Assembly: GCA_000711775.1 (NCBI GenBank) | Contig: ARYC01017102.1 | Location: forward strand, 62,001-126,000 | From: Oxytricha trifallax | Lineage: Eukaryota; Ciliophora; Spirotrichea; Sporadotrichida; Oxytrichidae | Length of the DNA stretch: 64,000 bases | Reading direction: 5' to 3' | In this document: positions 48,746-59,957 of the stretch, piece by piece | Position numbering within the stretch: position 1 is the first letter of the stretch | Layout of the letters: each line of letters begins with the position of its first letter | Made by a program: the position numbers and the translations under genes | The notes under the pieces: model-generated | Seen by the model: the letters and a program-made list of their open reading frames with translations, nothing else | The model's database searches: none | What the model was told of the DNA's origin: nothing

Positions 48746-49798
48746 AAACACATCCTAGTGACCACACATCACTCTTATGATTATATGGTTTCTCTTCACA
48801 GAGCTCAGGAGATAGGTAATAAGGGGTTCCCACAACTGTATGAGCAAAATTAGCTGTTTAATTCAACATTTTTGCTACACCTAAATCCCCTATTTTAATT
48901 TTGTCTCCTTTGTTTAGGAACATATTTATAGATGTCGTTAGATTTTTAAAATTATAAAACGAAATAGTGTATGATTTATTTATATTTTAGTGAAAATTTA
49001 AGGGGGGGGGGTGACGGTCGTGTTAAATTAATATAATTTATAGTCTTAATATCACGATGCAAAATTTTATTCGAATGTAGATAGTGCATACCAAGGCACA
49101 TCTCAACAAAAAACTTCCAAATTGTATTTTCAGTTAGTTATTTACCCATTTATCTAATAAAAACATTTAATAAATCATGATAAAATATCTGCAATCAATT
49201 TATTGTAATAAAAGTTGAATTAAAATAAAAATTAAATAATATTTATCTTTTTAGGAAAATACCAAGATCCCCATTTTCACAATACTCCATGATGATATTG
49301 ATTTGATTTTTATCGGTAAATGAATCGTAAAATTTAACAATGTATGGACTGTTTATTTTAGATAAAATTGTTGCTTCATGTACTGCTTCTTTCTTCTAAG
49401 CTGTTGACATTTAATGAAATATATAAAGGTATTTATTAAATGCCATCATGAAGGAGTTTTGGGGAAATAAAAATAAATTAAATAATATGAAATTATATTT
49501 GCGATTCTTGATATATCAATTTATTTGAGAACATAAATTTTCTAATCAGCTATATAAATTAAGTAGTGTTATAAAACTAGACTTGCTTAAGAATACATTG
49601 AAAATTTTCCTTAATTCTAATAAAAATATTCCCTCATGTATTACATAGTTATTTCACAAATAAATTTCTATATTAAATCCATTGTGTTAACTTACTCTTT
49701 CTCTTAACTTTATAAACGATACCGAAAGACCCCTGCCCAAGTTTGTTCAAAATATCATAATCTTGCAGTTTGCTCATTCCCCCTGCTTTTTTATCCAT
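48746..49798 (-). CDS. NEK-type protein kinase, N-terminal part (scrambled gene, - strand half)
   Basis: NIMA-related Ser/Thr kinase, a family tied to cilia and the cell cycle. Starts at ATG 49798-49796 (context AAAATGG): [20 protein letters not shown] then the Gly loop [12 protein letters not shown]. The Lys strand is probably CILKQVQ near 49590; then [20 protein letters not shown] and [20 protein letters not shown] (about 49250-49400), [12 protein letters not shown] (about 49050), KIGDLGVAK (a DLG in place of DFG), [16 protein letters not shown] and SDVWSLGCV, where it stops at the pointer 48746-48758. Blocks are separated by IESs/introns (about 49430-49560, 49600-49690, 49160-49250, 48910-49030). 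The kinase C-lobe continues on + at 38798. Confidence 0.88.
49003..49012 (+). repeat. G10 run inside a NEK intervening sequence
   Basis: Ten consecutive G in an AT-rich, non-coding insert of the kinase gene, followed by TGACGGTCGTG. Isolated, no partner found. Confidence 0.7.
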
Positions 49799-50104
49799 TT
49801 TGAATTTAATATTTTGCTACTATTAAAATAAATAATAATTAGTAAATTAAATTAGCAAGTATGAATGAATGAAATTAAAATTACTCTGATTATTATTATA
49901 TTTCATTTAATTGCATTATAATTATAATAACATTATAAAAAACAGGAAACAAACCTTGAAAATATTGCAAAAATAAGTAACTAACATATACATTATCAAA
50001 ATTAAAAGTCAAAGAATTAAGCTTAAAATAGTACTATTATCTAAATAAATAAAAGCTAGAAAGATAAAACTCGAAATAATTTAGAAACAAATTCAAAGAA
50101 TAAA

Positions 50105-52561
50105 ATGGTAGATAAGTAATTAGAATATGCGAATGATTTAAGAACTCAAATTGCAATAAAAGAAAATTAAAAGGTCTAAGACAGAATTAATGATTGATTG
50201 GGAGATTTTAGTCACATTGATACTGTAAATCATTTTTCTCCTTATGGAAAGTAAGTCTATTTAAAAAAAAACATTAAAAACCTTTTGCTCTTCATTATTT
50301 AATATTCTTGATTGTGAATTTCTAAGCTATTGCTTTTTGATTTTATTGAAACTTATGTCACTACATTAATTATATGATCATAATTTTATTGCAATCTAAG
50401 AGTCCTAAATTTGTTTATAGGAGTGGAATGTTGAAAGATCTTGGACTATCACCAGGCAGAACCCTAGGATCATCTCTTTCGCTCCCTTTTATTTCCCCTA
50501 TTGGAATGGGAGGAATCATAACTCCAACTAAGAGTATGATAAAACTACCAAGCATAAATCCAGTTTTGCAAAGTGCTGGTCTACAAACTATAAATTCAGT
50601 AAATCCACTTAATGCAGCTGGCAACCCTTTATTACCGCCTCCTGTCCCTCTTTTACCTCCGAGCTTGTTTGGTTTATACTTATATTTCTTTTTGTTAATT
50701 TGCTTGAGATTATCTATGACTATACTAAGCCAATTTAATTCGTATTATGTTATAAATTTAAACGGTTCTGTCCCCAGCTTGCCAGATCTAAGAAATCCAC
50801 ATCTAAGTGATTGGTATTGGAGAGGCAGGAATTAATACTTAGGCGGCGATTACGTTCGAGGTAGAGGTGGCGTAACAGGTCTGGGAATAGGTGATCTGAA
50901 CGATCCTGATAAAGTAAAGAAAGCTTTATATAGAAACGACTTACTGAATTAAATGGACGATAATAAAGTTAGGAGACTAGAGAGATATAACTTGGGAAGG
51001 ATTGAAAATGAATATGAAGAGGATAGGCTAAGGAGAGAGAGATCCTATTTAGATAGAGGATAATATAATAGAAATTTAGAATAATTTGTTTTAATTTTAT
51101 ATTGGCATTCAACTCCTAAGATGAAACATCTGATTCTAGTATAAATTAGTACTGTCAAATGACTGTATTTATAAAATTTTTTCAAAGAGGATTAGATTGG
51201 AATATTGGAGAGCGACGCAGAAGAATCATGGACAATTAAGAGAGAGTTGCAAGGCATTTAAAGGAAAACTGGCATAGAAGAGATGAAGATTAATATAACT
51301 ATAAGCGATTCAGGAAGGGCAGTGAACCTGTTGAGGCTTGGTGGTTAGGTGATCCCCACCATCATAATGGCTATGACAGTAGGTATTGGCGTAAGAATGG
51401 ACATGGTCCCCATCCAGATCATTGGGACAAAAAATACTGGAGTCATCCAGCTTGGTGGAATTCAAAGGATCCCTACCCATATCCTCCAGTTAAGGGAGGG
51501 CCTCATGGCAAAGACTGGTGGTGGTATGGTGATCAATAAGCACCCTGGAAAGAGAAGGGATATTGGCATCAGGGTAAATGGGTTCCAATGGATGTAGCAA
51601 ATCACATCCAAGAAAGAGTAGGGAAAGAAGTTGAAAAGCTAAGAGGTGAAATGACCAAGAATGAAATGGATTTATAATAGTAACTAAACGAAATGAAAAA
51701 ACAGTCTCTAGAAGCTGATTATGAGCGAGCTCACGCTTTAGCTGGAGTCAAACACTTAAAAGAAAAGCTTAATGATTAATAGTTAACTGAGGATATTAGG
51801 CATTAGTACATCTACAATTAAATGCTAAACAGTATGCAGGAAAAAGATTAATTGATGAAAGCAAGGACAGAGGTACTTCCTGAAATTACAACGATGAGTA
51901 AAATTGATAAAGTTTAGTTTAAGGTACCTACTAGACCTTCAGAAAGATATGACGATCTAAATCCATTGCCCAAATCTGTTAAGTTTGTTAATGATAGATC
52001 AGCTGAATCTCTTGATAAAATATTTTTTTATCTTCTTTTCTTATACTAAAACCTCATTTCAAGCCTTAAGGCTAAATGATTCTTTCCTATTTTTAATATA
52101 GTATAAAATGAACACAAAAGTAAAAATATTAGATGGAGGAGAGTACCTTAACAACCTAAACACGAAGCGTTTAGATGATTTAAAATCTCTAGATACAAGA
52201 ACTGAATTAGCTAAGGATAAATTAGCTGAATACTTGGAACGAGAGTCCTCTGCTTCAAGAATTCATTTGCATCAAGAAGACGTTAGAAATAGCTTACTCA
52301 ATCGTGATATACTCATTAATGATGAATTGCCGAATACAAGTAACTATTCTTTTGTAATTGAATATAAAGCATTTTCAATGTGTTTTGGATTTGTTATGAT
52401 CTTATATTGAATCTTATAATATCAGACACCATTGAAAGTGGCAAGTAAATTTGATTAAAAATTCCCAGGTTTAGATGAATTATAATACTCAACTAGTAAG
52501 TTTAAAACGCCTATAACTCAGAAAATTATAATTAAAAGTTAATCGCAAAGATATTTGTGAT
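50105..52561 (+). CDS. Coiled-coil protein, possibly ciliary/centrosomal
   Basis: Starts MVDKQLEYANDLRTQIAIKE, a Y-A-x-x-L-R-x-Q-I-x-x-K motif seen in centrosome/cilium proteins such as CSPP1 (resemblance only). A GTAAG...TATAG intron (50251-50420) joins to SGMLKDLGLSPGRTL. Then Pro/Leu-rich, then charged helices (RNDLLNQMDDNKVRRLERYN, about 50930), a His/Trp/Tyr/Pro-rich segment (about 51340-51600: WWLGDPHHHNGYD, YPYPPVKGG), a long coiled coil (EVEKLRGEMTKNEMDLQQQL, about 51630-51780), and a C-terminal part ending TPITQKIIIKSQSQRYL with TGA 52559-52561. Gaps near 50660-50750, 51065-51190, 52015-52105 and 52345-52420 are IESs or introns. An in-frame TGA at 50195-50197, six residues before GDFSHIDT, is unexplained. 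Confidence 0.6.
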
Positions 52562-52779
52562 TAGTAGTAGCAATGAGTTGTCAAATTACAAATATAAAGC
52601 TATAATTATAAGCATAATAACTCTAGGAAAAGTTAAAGTCTGTATAAATAAAAAATGAATATTTTTATCTTTAAAATATTACTTAATTTCAGCATATACT
52701 TCTTATAAAACGAAAGACAATTAAAATAAATTATAGCTTTCTAATTTGTAAAATATATAATAATTAAATTAATAGAAAT

Positions 52780-53351
52780 ATGGTAAGTTTTTCACTATAA
52801 CATCATAAACTAATCACTTAAATTCTACAATATTAAAAAAATCCTTTTTTATATTAACTTCAACGCATTTTAGTTCCAATCTTTCTTCCGCCAACTAGCA
52901 GATAAAAATCAGAGAGTGACTCTAGAGCTTAAAAATGACTTGAAAATCTAAGGGACCTTAGTGAGTGTAGATGAAAGTCTAAATATTCAATTGACTAACA
53001 TGAAAATTGCAGATGAAATCAACAATCCATACTTGGTAAGTACTACTATTTAAAGATGTACAGATAGTTAAATTTTAGTTATCATATTATCGTTTTTATT
53101 TTAGAGCTCCATTAATTTATAAGCTCTCTATAACTGTAGTACCATCTTAAGCTAATATATTTCCAATAAAATTTGTTTCAAATTTTTCCAAAGATATTAA
53201 CAACAATTACACATAGCTATCTTGCAAAAATGGGTTTATAAGAGGCAATGTGATTAGATACGTGCATTTATCAAAGAAAGAGGTTGACACCGAGCCACTT
53301 ACAGAAGCCTGTAAAAAGGAAGCTAAAAGAGATAAATCACAAGTCATGTGA
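52780..53351 (+). CDS. LSM2: U6 snRNA-associated Sm-like protein LSm2
   Basis: LSm2 is a subunit of the LSm2-8 ring on U6 snRNA (splicing) and the LSm1-7 ring (mRNA decay). The first exon is only ATG (52780-52782); a GTAAGT...TTTTAG intron (52783-52873) follows. Then FQSFFRQLADKNQRVTLELK and NDLKIQGTLVSVDESLNIQL (Sm motif 1), NMKIADEINNPYL, an intervening stretch from 53036 (GTAAGT) to about 53218, then KNGFIRGNVIRYVHL (Sm motif 2) and a short charged tail to TGA 53349-53351. About 95 residues, the normal family length. The intervening stretch is longer than one intron with clear ends, so it may be an intron plus a small IES. Confidence 0.95.
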
Positions 53352-53635
53352 TAGATTTTTGTAATTAATGATAAATCAATCAAATTGCGATTAATCATTA
53401 ATCCTGTAGGAAATTCTTGAATATAATTAGTATCAGAGTTTTAATTAATTTCTTAATTCAATTTTATCAAAAAGATTAATTGCTTTTTGCTTAATAAATT
53501 TAGAAGAATGTTTAATTAAGAAAAGAAATATTTAGTTGGTCAATTCTTTTTTTACTTATGAAATTAACTTATAAGTTTAACTTGCATCTGCAACCACTAT
53601 CACATTACTTATTAATTCTTTTGTTTGGGATTACT

Positions 53636-56600
53636 TCATCTATATCCTTAGCTTCCTGGAGCCCCAGGTGGCATTTGCTGCTGTCCACTATTTTATCTGG
53701 GCATCATACCAGCGCCATTGTTCCCACCTGAAAGAGGGACACCATTTGGTCTCAGCTAAGGTGGTACTCCTCCACCTGGCATTTGTTGCAGTGAATTCGC
53801 TCCTTAGGGAGGTGGGTACTAGCCTGGTGGCATTTACTACTAATGTTGCTACTGTCTCATCATATCTTGCTGTTGTCTTTGCATTGACTGCTATTTACTA
53901 AAAGTATATAGCATTGAGATATATATCTTTTGCTTAATAGATTAAATTCAGAAATGTATACTATATATAAAAAACATCAATAACTTTAATTTGGATTGCG
54001 AAATCTACTGCTAAGTTCTCATCAAGTTGATATTAGTGTTGGGTGGTTGACCGTTTTGGCCGTCTCCTTCTCTTATCATTTGACCCAGATTTGGCATTGT
54101 TCAAAACACATATTTCACAATAAATTCTTTTTTTTAAAAACTGAAATGTTAGTATATAATATTTTTAATTTTTACGGAATTGTTCCTGTCATACTAGCAT
54201 CTTTTTATTAATAAGCATTAAATTCATAATCAATTACTTCTTAATAATTCAAATATTAATAATAAATATTAACATCCATAGTTGATTATGTACCAGGAGG
54301 GATACTCTGTGGATCGTTCCCTGACAACCCAGCACCCCTTGGACTACCTGGTCTGTTTCCACTAGGTCTCACTCCAGGTGGTGGAAGCCCTCCAGCTGCT
54401 CCAGGTGGTGGGTATTGAGTCCCTGGTGGCATGTTGGCTGCTGCTTATAGCTTTTAGAAGTGTTCAAGGAAAACTTAAAATAATTCATATAAAATTTAAA
54501 TTGATTGCTTATAAAATTCAGATAATTAGAGAAAGTATCATAGAAAAATTCATATTATTAATTAGGTTTACTTCTGGGAGGGGTCTTTCTTTTTCTCATT
54601 TGGACCTAGTTATTTATGTTTCTGGAACCAATAGTAATCCATTGTTTCCCATTTCTTATCCCATATTTGCTTCAAGATTTTAAATTAAATCATAAATGAA
54701 ACCTCTAAACCCTGGTTTCTTGGTTATATATCACAGATAAATATCTTGTATATAAATTCAATTTGTAGATTTCTGGAGGTCTATCAGCTGTGTTTTCACA
54801 CTCAGAATTTAACTGATTAATTGCATGATTGGCATCATACTACCAAATAGTAGTGGATCCCCATATATCCCCTAAATTATCTACATCTCCCACCTTCTTC
54901 TCTATCTCATAATTTTTCATCGACTCTTGGATGTTCTTTATAACTATGTCAAAATTTAAACGCTTTTAGTCCCAATTAAAGCTCAGGCGATAGTTTTACA
55001 TAAATTTATTATTATAGTCTGAGCTGACTTTACAATTCTTCTTGGCTGACTACAGTTTCCCCTCTAAGCTTCGCTTTCTGCATTTTGCAGCTCTACTCAG
55101 CTGCCTTATGAATTCTGTTACTAAGCACAGTCTTAGTTTGCAATTCATGTTATTCCAACTGCTTTTAATTCTTGAATTTTAAGATCTGGTCTTTGTCTTG
55201 TTAGTAGAGTTTCTTCAACAAATATGCTATCCAATAAGACATTGCAAAATATTATCCATGACTTTTAAAATAGAAGATTATCAATTTTGAGAATGAAAAA
55301 ATAAGACATAGTAGACTTGTAGAAAATAGATTTTTGGAAGTGGTCTTGAGCAGCACCATCTTACCCTAGCAATTTCACAGACAAAGAATTCATCATTGGA
55401 GTATTTGCTTCATTCAAACATTAAATAATACAGCTTTTACATAGTATAAAGTTCTGCTTTCTTCATATTAGAACAGACCTATAACTATTTTAATAGATTA
55501 GGGTCAATCTTGTTAGTGTACAGCTGATTTTAAGGTCCGACATTATTTCTAGCCGCTCTTACACCATTTATTTGATTATCACTCACTTTTTACTCCTCCA
55601 CCAGTCTTCTTCTCTTATTTGTCGCAGTTGAGTTATTATTAACTTGCTGGTATAGCTTGTCATAGTACTCATAGAAGGAAATTTGTGCACCTCTTGCGTC
55701 TCCACACTGGTTGGCTAACTTATTAGCCTCAAAGACTCTGTAATTTATGTTTTCTTGGAATTCACTATTGATCTAGGCTTGAATTGTGAATTATTCACGA
55801 ATTAAATCACTTTAGAGATTTTAATCTATGAGATGATTCTCAGGCTGACTTTGGTTTTGTTCTCCCCCTTCAGTTGCTTTATTTAGGGTGCATTAATCAA
55901 TTTTAGATTAGTATTCCTTGTACAATCAAAATTAATATGAAAAAATTATCATTATTATCCCCTTATATCTTTATTTGAGGACGATCTTTTACCTAGTAGA
56001 TTTGTGCTAGTATTTATAATTTCCTAATCACCTCCCTCTTCTTTCATCTCTTCATCAATTATATGTATGTTTTTATCAATTACCCCCAAAACACCCTTGC
56101 TTTAAAAGCCATGATATATCTACCTATTTTAACAAAATAAAAATGACTCTACATCTTTGATTTAGTTATCAGTATGACCTTATCTAAGTACGATCTTGCC
56201 ATTCTCATCTTAATCTATAATAACTTTATATCTTCCTCTGTTAATTTCTAGAGATTTCTAGAACGCCTTGATATTGTTCAAGTGGATCAGGCATTGCTAA
56301 TACAAAAACTTATTTGTAAATAAAACATCATTTAAGGCTAAATAAAAATTGTGAGATAAATACAAAAATCTATTCAAAAATTTATTGAATGCACAGAACT
56401 GAGGAGACTAGGTGGTCTTTGATTGATTAGCATGGGCATACCAGTAGATCTCCATGGGTCTATGGGAATCTTAATATGATAGTACAGATTCGCATTTTCA
56501 CTAAACAATCTTTTAAATTTATGATCTATTTGTAAGCCTAAAACTAGATCATAACCACAATCTAACTAATTAATTACATTATGTTTATTAAATCTAAACA

Positions 56601-59373
56601 AGAAGAAATAGTTCTTTAGTTCTTCTGAGTCTCTGATTCCACCCTTGGTAAGTGGATGAAAATTAATAACATCCGCAATTACTCTCCACTCATCTCCCAT
56701 AATACTAACGTACCAGTACATGAAGGCTTGCTCAATAGGTCCAAGAGCACGTTTATTGGGGTTGTTCTTCAACATCACTCTCAACTGCTCTGGATCGTAA
56801 TTTATCTAGGGGTTTAAGTTGTTTTTGTTTATTAGCTATTTTAGAGCTATCTTTGCGAGTTTCTCAGGTTGAAGTAAGTAGTCAGACTAATTGCAATTAT
56901 AATGCTTAAATTTGTTAATGATTCAAATTATGAATGAATAGAGACAAGTTTCTTACAAAATATATAGACTCTACAAGCTTTTATCTGATCATATTGATTT
57001 GCTAGGGATTAGTAGCTTTCTCCAAGCTTTACACAGCCATTTTTCTAGTCTTTTCTACATAACTTTTAAGGAAAAGTTCATAGAATTCACTATATTACTA
57101 ATCGGGCACTGAATTGAAGAAATCCATGTCATCGTCCGAATATGGATTTTCGCTCTCAGGTCTCACATATTACTTCTTCGGGGGCTTTTATTTTTATTGC
57201 ATCTAGTTTTTGTTCTCTTCTTAATCGTCGTTTGAATCGTAAGTTGGTAAATCAGATTAATCCATTTCATTCATAGCCTGATTAAAGATATCATTAGGCT
57301 AAAAGACTGTAATCTCTTTCTTAAAATTAAAAGTCATTAATAAATACTGTATAGGTGTTTTAGTATTTAAACATAGATTTAATTGCATGAATTACATTTT
57401 TATTGTTATTTTTCTTTCTTCTTGTACTTTATATCCATTTACTACTGAAAACTACTTAGCTTAATCTAATTCAACTATGTATTAATTTTTTGCAATTAAT
57501 TTTACAACATCGACCTCTCCTATTATTGTTACTAAATCTAACTCTGTCTTTAAAGATCCATACCTAAGAAATTGTCTACATTAAGATGCTCATTTTCAAT
57601 AGTCTCCTGTCTTTACAGTTATGACATCAAATCCTTTTGTTATTCTTTCAGGCGCTTATCTTCTTTCTTTGAGGCATAGTCTCGAATCAGGATGTCCTTG
57701 AATTTGTTCAACTTTCTCTCTATAATTGAGTTTGTGACTAGATTCACTTGCTCGTCAATGTCCATATTCATAGAATCTTAGTCGTTTAGAGTCTTTGCAA
57801 AATTATCTTGCTTTTGGAAAGTACCGAATTTTGACTGGTCCTCTGGGTTTTACCTGGATTTTGTAGGCTTAATTTCTAGGTTCAGATCATCAAATTCATT
57901 AATCAATTGGTTTATAGATGGTACTTAGTAAAATAAGTCGATATCATCTAAGAGATTATGTTCTGGCATTTAGGAAAAGTCCAGGATATCTGTGATAACC
58001 TCAGCTTTAGGTTGTGTTGGTTTAATTTCCAATGGAATCATCTCTACTTCTTAATCAGGCTGTAAATTTAGAGGCTACATATCTGGAGGGAGAAGATTAA
58101 AATCAGATGGCTATTCTTGCATGTTATCAATCATTAAATCGTTGTCATTTAAGTTTTGATTTTAAAAGAGCATGTTGTTATCATCAAAGTTGTCGTTTAG
58201 GCCGTTGTTCTCATTTTCATTAAAGAATGGATCATCAAAAGCGTTTGACAGATTATTCATGTTATCGTTGTGTGGAGCTATGCTGTCAACTCTTAAAAGT
58301 CCACTTAACGAAACATTCATGTTTAGACTTTGAGATTCAGGCAAGAGCATTTCTTCTAAGTGCATAGGCTGACTCTCAGGTACAATAATTTGTTCTGCTG
58401 CAAATTTTTGTTCTTCAATAAGCCTTGCTTTCTCTCTTTTCTCTTCTTCTCTCATTGCTTTTTAGCGCTCTTTTTCTTTCTTGATCAAAATGAATGATTA
58501 GGCTTCCCTTGCTATCTTGAAATTGAGAACTTTTCTAAACAATGATTCTTCTTGAAAATCTATTGCCATATTAGTCATCTCTGCTAGGAGAAAGTCTTAT
58601 TAAGAGGCTAAAAACTTTGGCTCATCAAGTTTTTTCATTCTTTTTCCACCTAAAAGACAGTAATATTAGGTATTGTAACTTACCAAAAGCGCTTTGATTG
58701 TAGATTGCCTTGTAAACTGTGCTATGTTAGATATTGTAAAGCTCTTCAAGCTATGGAGGCAATTACTATAAGAATAAAATATAAACCCAAAATAATGTCT
58801 AGGTAAATAAAGCTTACTGTGTATGAGAAGTTGACTATTTCTTCTTTAATGTACTTATTCAAATTCTGTTTATGCTGATTAGCTTGATTTCTTTAAAGTT
58901 CTGCACTTTACATGGACGAATATGGATCTGTACCTCTTTCTCCGCCTCTCATATAATGAATTTAAATTATGCATTTAATTTATGAAAGTGATTATATTCG
59001 GAGGCATGTTACCTGGAGGTGCATTCATTTACATTTAACTTCCTTGTCTAGCAGGGTAACCTTGGTTAGCCCCCATGGGCATTTGCATGTTATTTGGAGG
59101 TGCTACAATACCTCCTTAATGACTTTGCTACTACCTCATTTATTAATTTCCTGATGCACCTTAACTCGGGTTTATCATGTTAGGTGGCATTTGAGATCCA
59201 CCTGGGCCCCCTAATGGCATGCCTCCTTACACAGGATTGGGCTGCATGCGCATTTGCTGCTGACCTGGAGGCATTCCAGATGGCACCGAAGAAGTCTATC
59301 TTTAAGAATTCTGTGGTTGCTGAAATTAAGTCAGGGTAGGCGGCTAGTTTTGTGGTTAAGAATTGTCTGACAT
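53636..59373 (-). CDS. Large HSA- and SANT-domain protein, EAF1/VID21-like chromatin subunit
   Basis: Begins MSDNSQPQNQPPTLTQFQQP at 59373 with a Met/Pro/Gly/Gln-rich region. An HSA-type helix at about 58470-58640 (FLLAEMTNMAIDFQEESLFR followed by KVLNFKIAREAQSFI) is the actin/Arp-binding module of NuA4/SWR1/p400 proteins. A long acidic, Asn/Asp-rich middle follows. A SANT/Myb-like segment at about 56560-56790 (IEQAFMYWYVSIMGDEWRVI, then ADVINFHPLT, then ELKNYFFLFRF) resembles the EAF1 SANT domain. The C-terminal 1 kb is again Gln/Pro/Gly/Met-rich (PPPGAAGGLPPPGVRP). Ends TGA 53638-53636. The HSA-then-SANT order with Gln/Pro-rich flanks fits EAF1/VID21, the NuA4 acetyltransferase scaffold; no SNF2 helicase is seen between them. 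Many short IESs or introns break the frame. Family call is moderate. Confidence 0.6.
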
Positions 59374-59379
59374 TTTATG

Positions 59380-59957
59380 CTTTGCACAAAAACTCAACTT
59401 AAAATGTTTTAATTAATAATTAATATGGGAGATATTTACATCCAATTTTAAAAATGATAAAATAACATAGAAATTTTTAAATTAATATATTGAAGATAAA
59501 CTTCAATAAATTTTACCTCTAATAATTATAAAATAATTTTTATCTACTTGCTATATACAAAATTTCAACTATCAATAAAATACTAAACTTTTTGTTTATT
59601 TTTGAAAATCAATTCTATTACTTCAAGATTTTTGCAAAAGTTAGCTTCTCAAAACATATTATTTTCTTGTTTATTATTCATTTCTCAAAGAAATTAAACT
59701 GATTAAAGTGAAGCCATTTATAATATTCAATCAAATAATAATAAATAATCCTAAATAATTTATCATTTCTAGTAAACTCATTAATATAAAAGATTTTTAA
59801 ATCTAAAGTGTTATGGTAACTTATTTTTGAAATTTTAAATATATTAAGTCAGAAAAAATGGGAATTTTAAGATCTGAGGACATGTAATTAATTAGTTTAT
59901 GCATATAAAAATTAATTAATATTGTTTAAAACAATACAATTTAATAATAAATAATTC
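59380..59957. promoter_or_regulatory. Divergent intergenic region between EAF1-like and V-ATPase genes
   Basis: About 580 bp of AT-rich non-coding sequence between two divergent starts. In the somatic genome these would normally be on separate small chromosomes, so it probably holds both 5' flanks and a chromosome breakage region. No specific motif identified. Confidence 0.4.

Noticed and set aside
50415..50624. 69-codon open frame on - strand
   Set aside because: Antisense to the coiled-coil gene's block LGLSPGRTLGSSLSLPF; shadow frame.
53668..54683. Three + strand open frames of 71-101 codons
   Set aside because: They lie opposite the Gln/Pro/Met-rich C-terminus of the EAF1-like gene, which reads better on - with the ciliate code.
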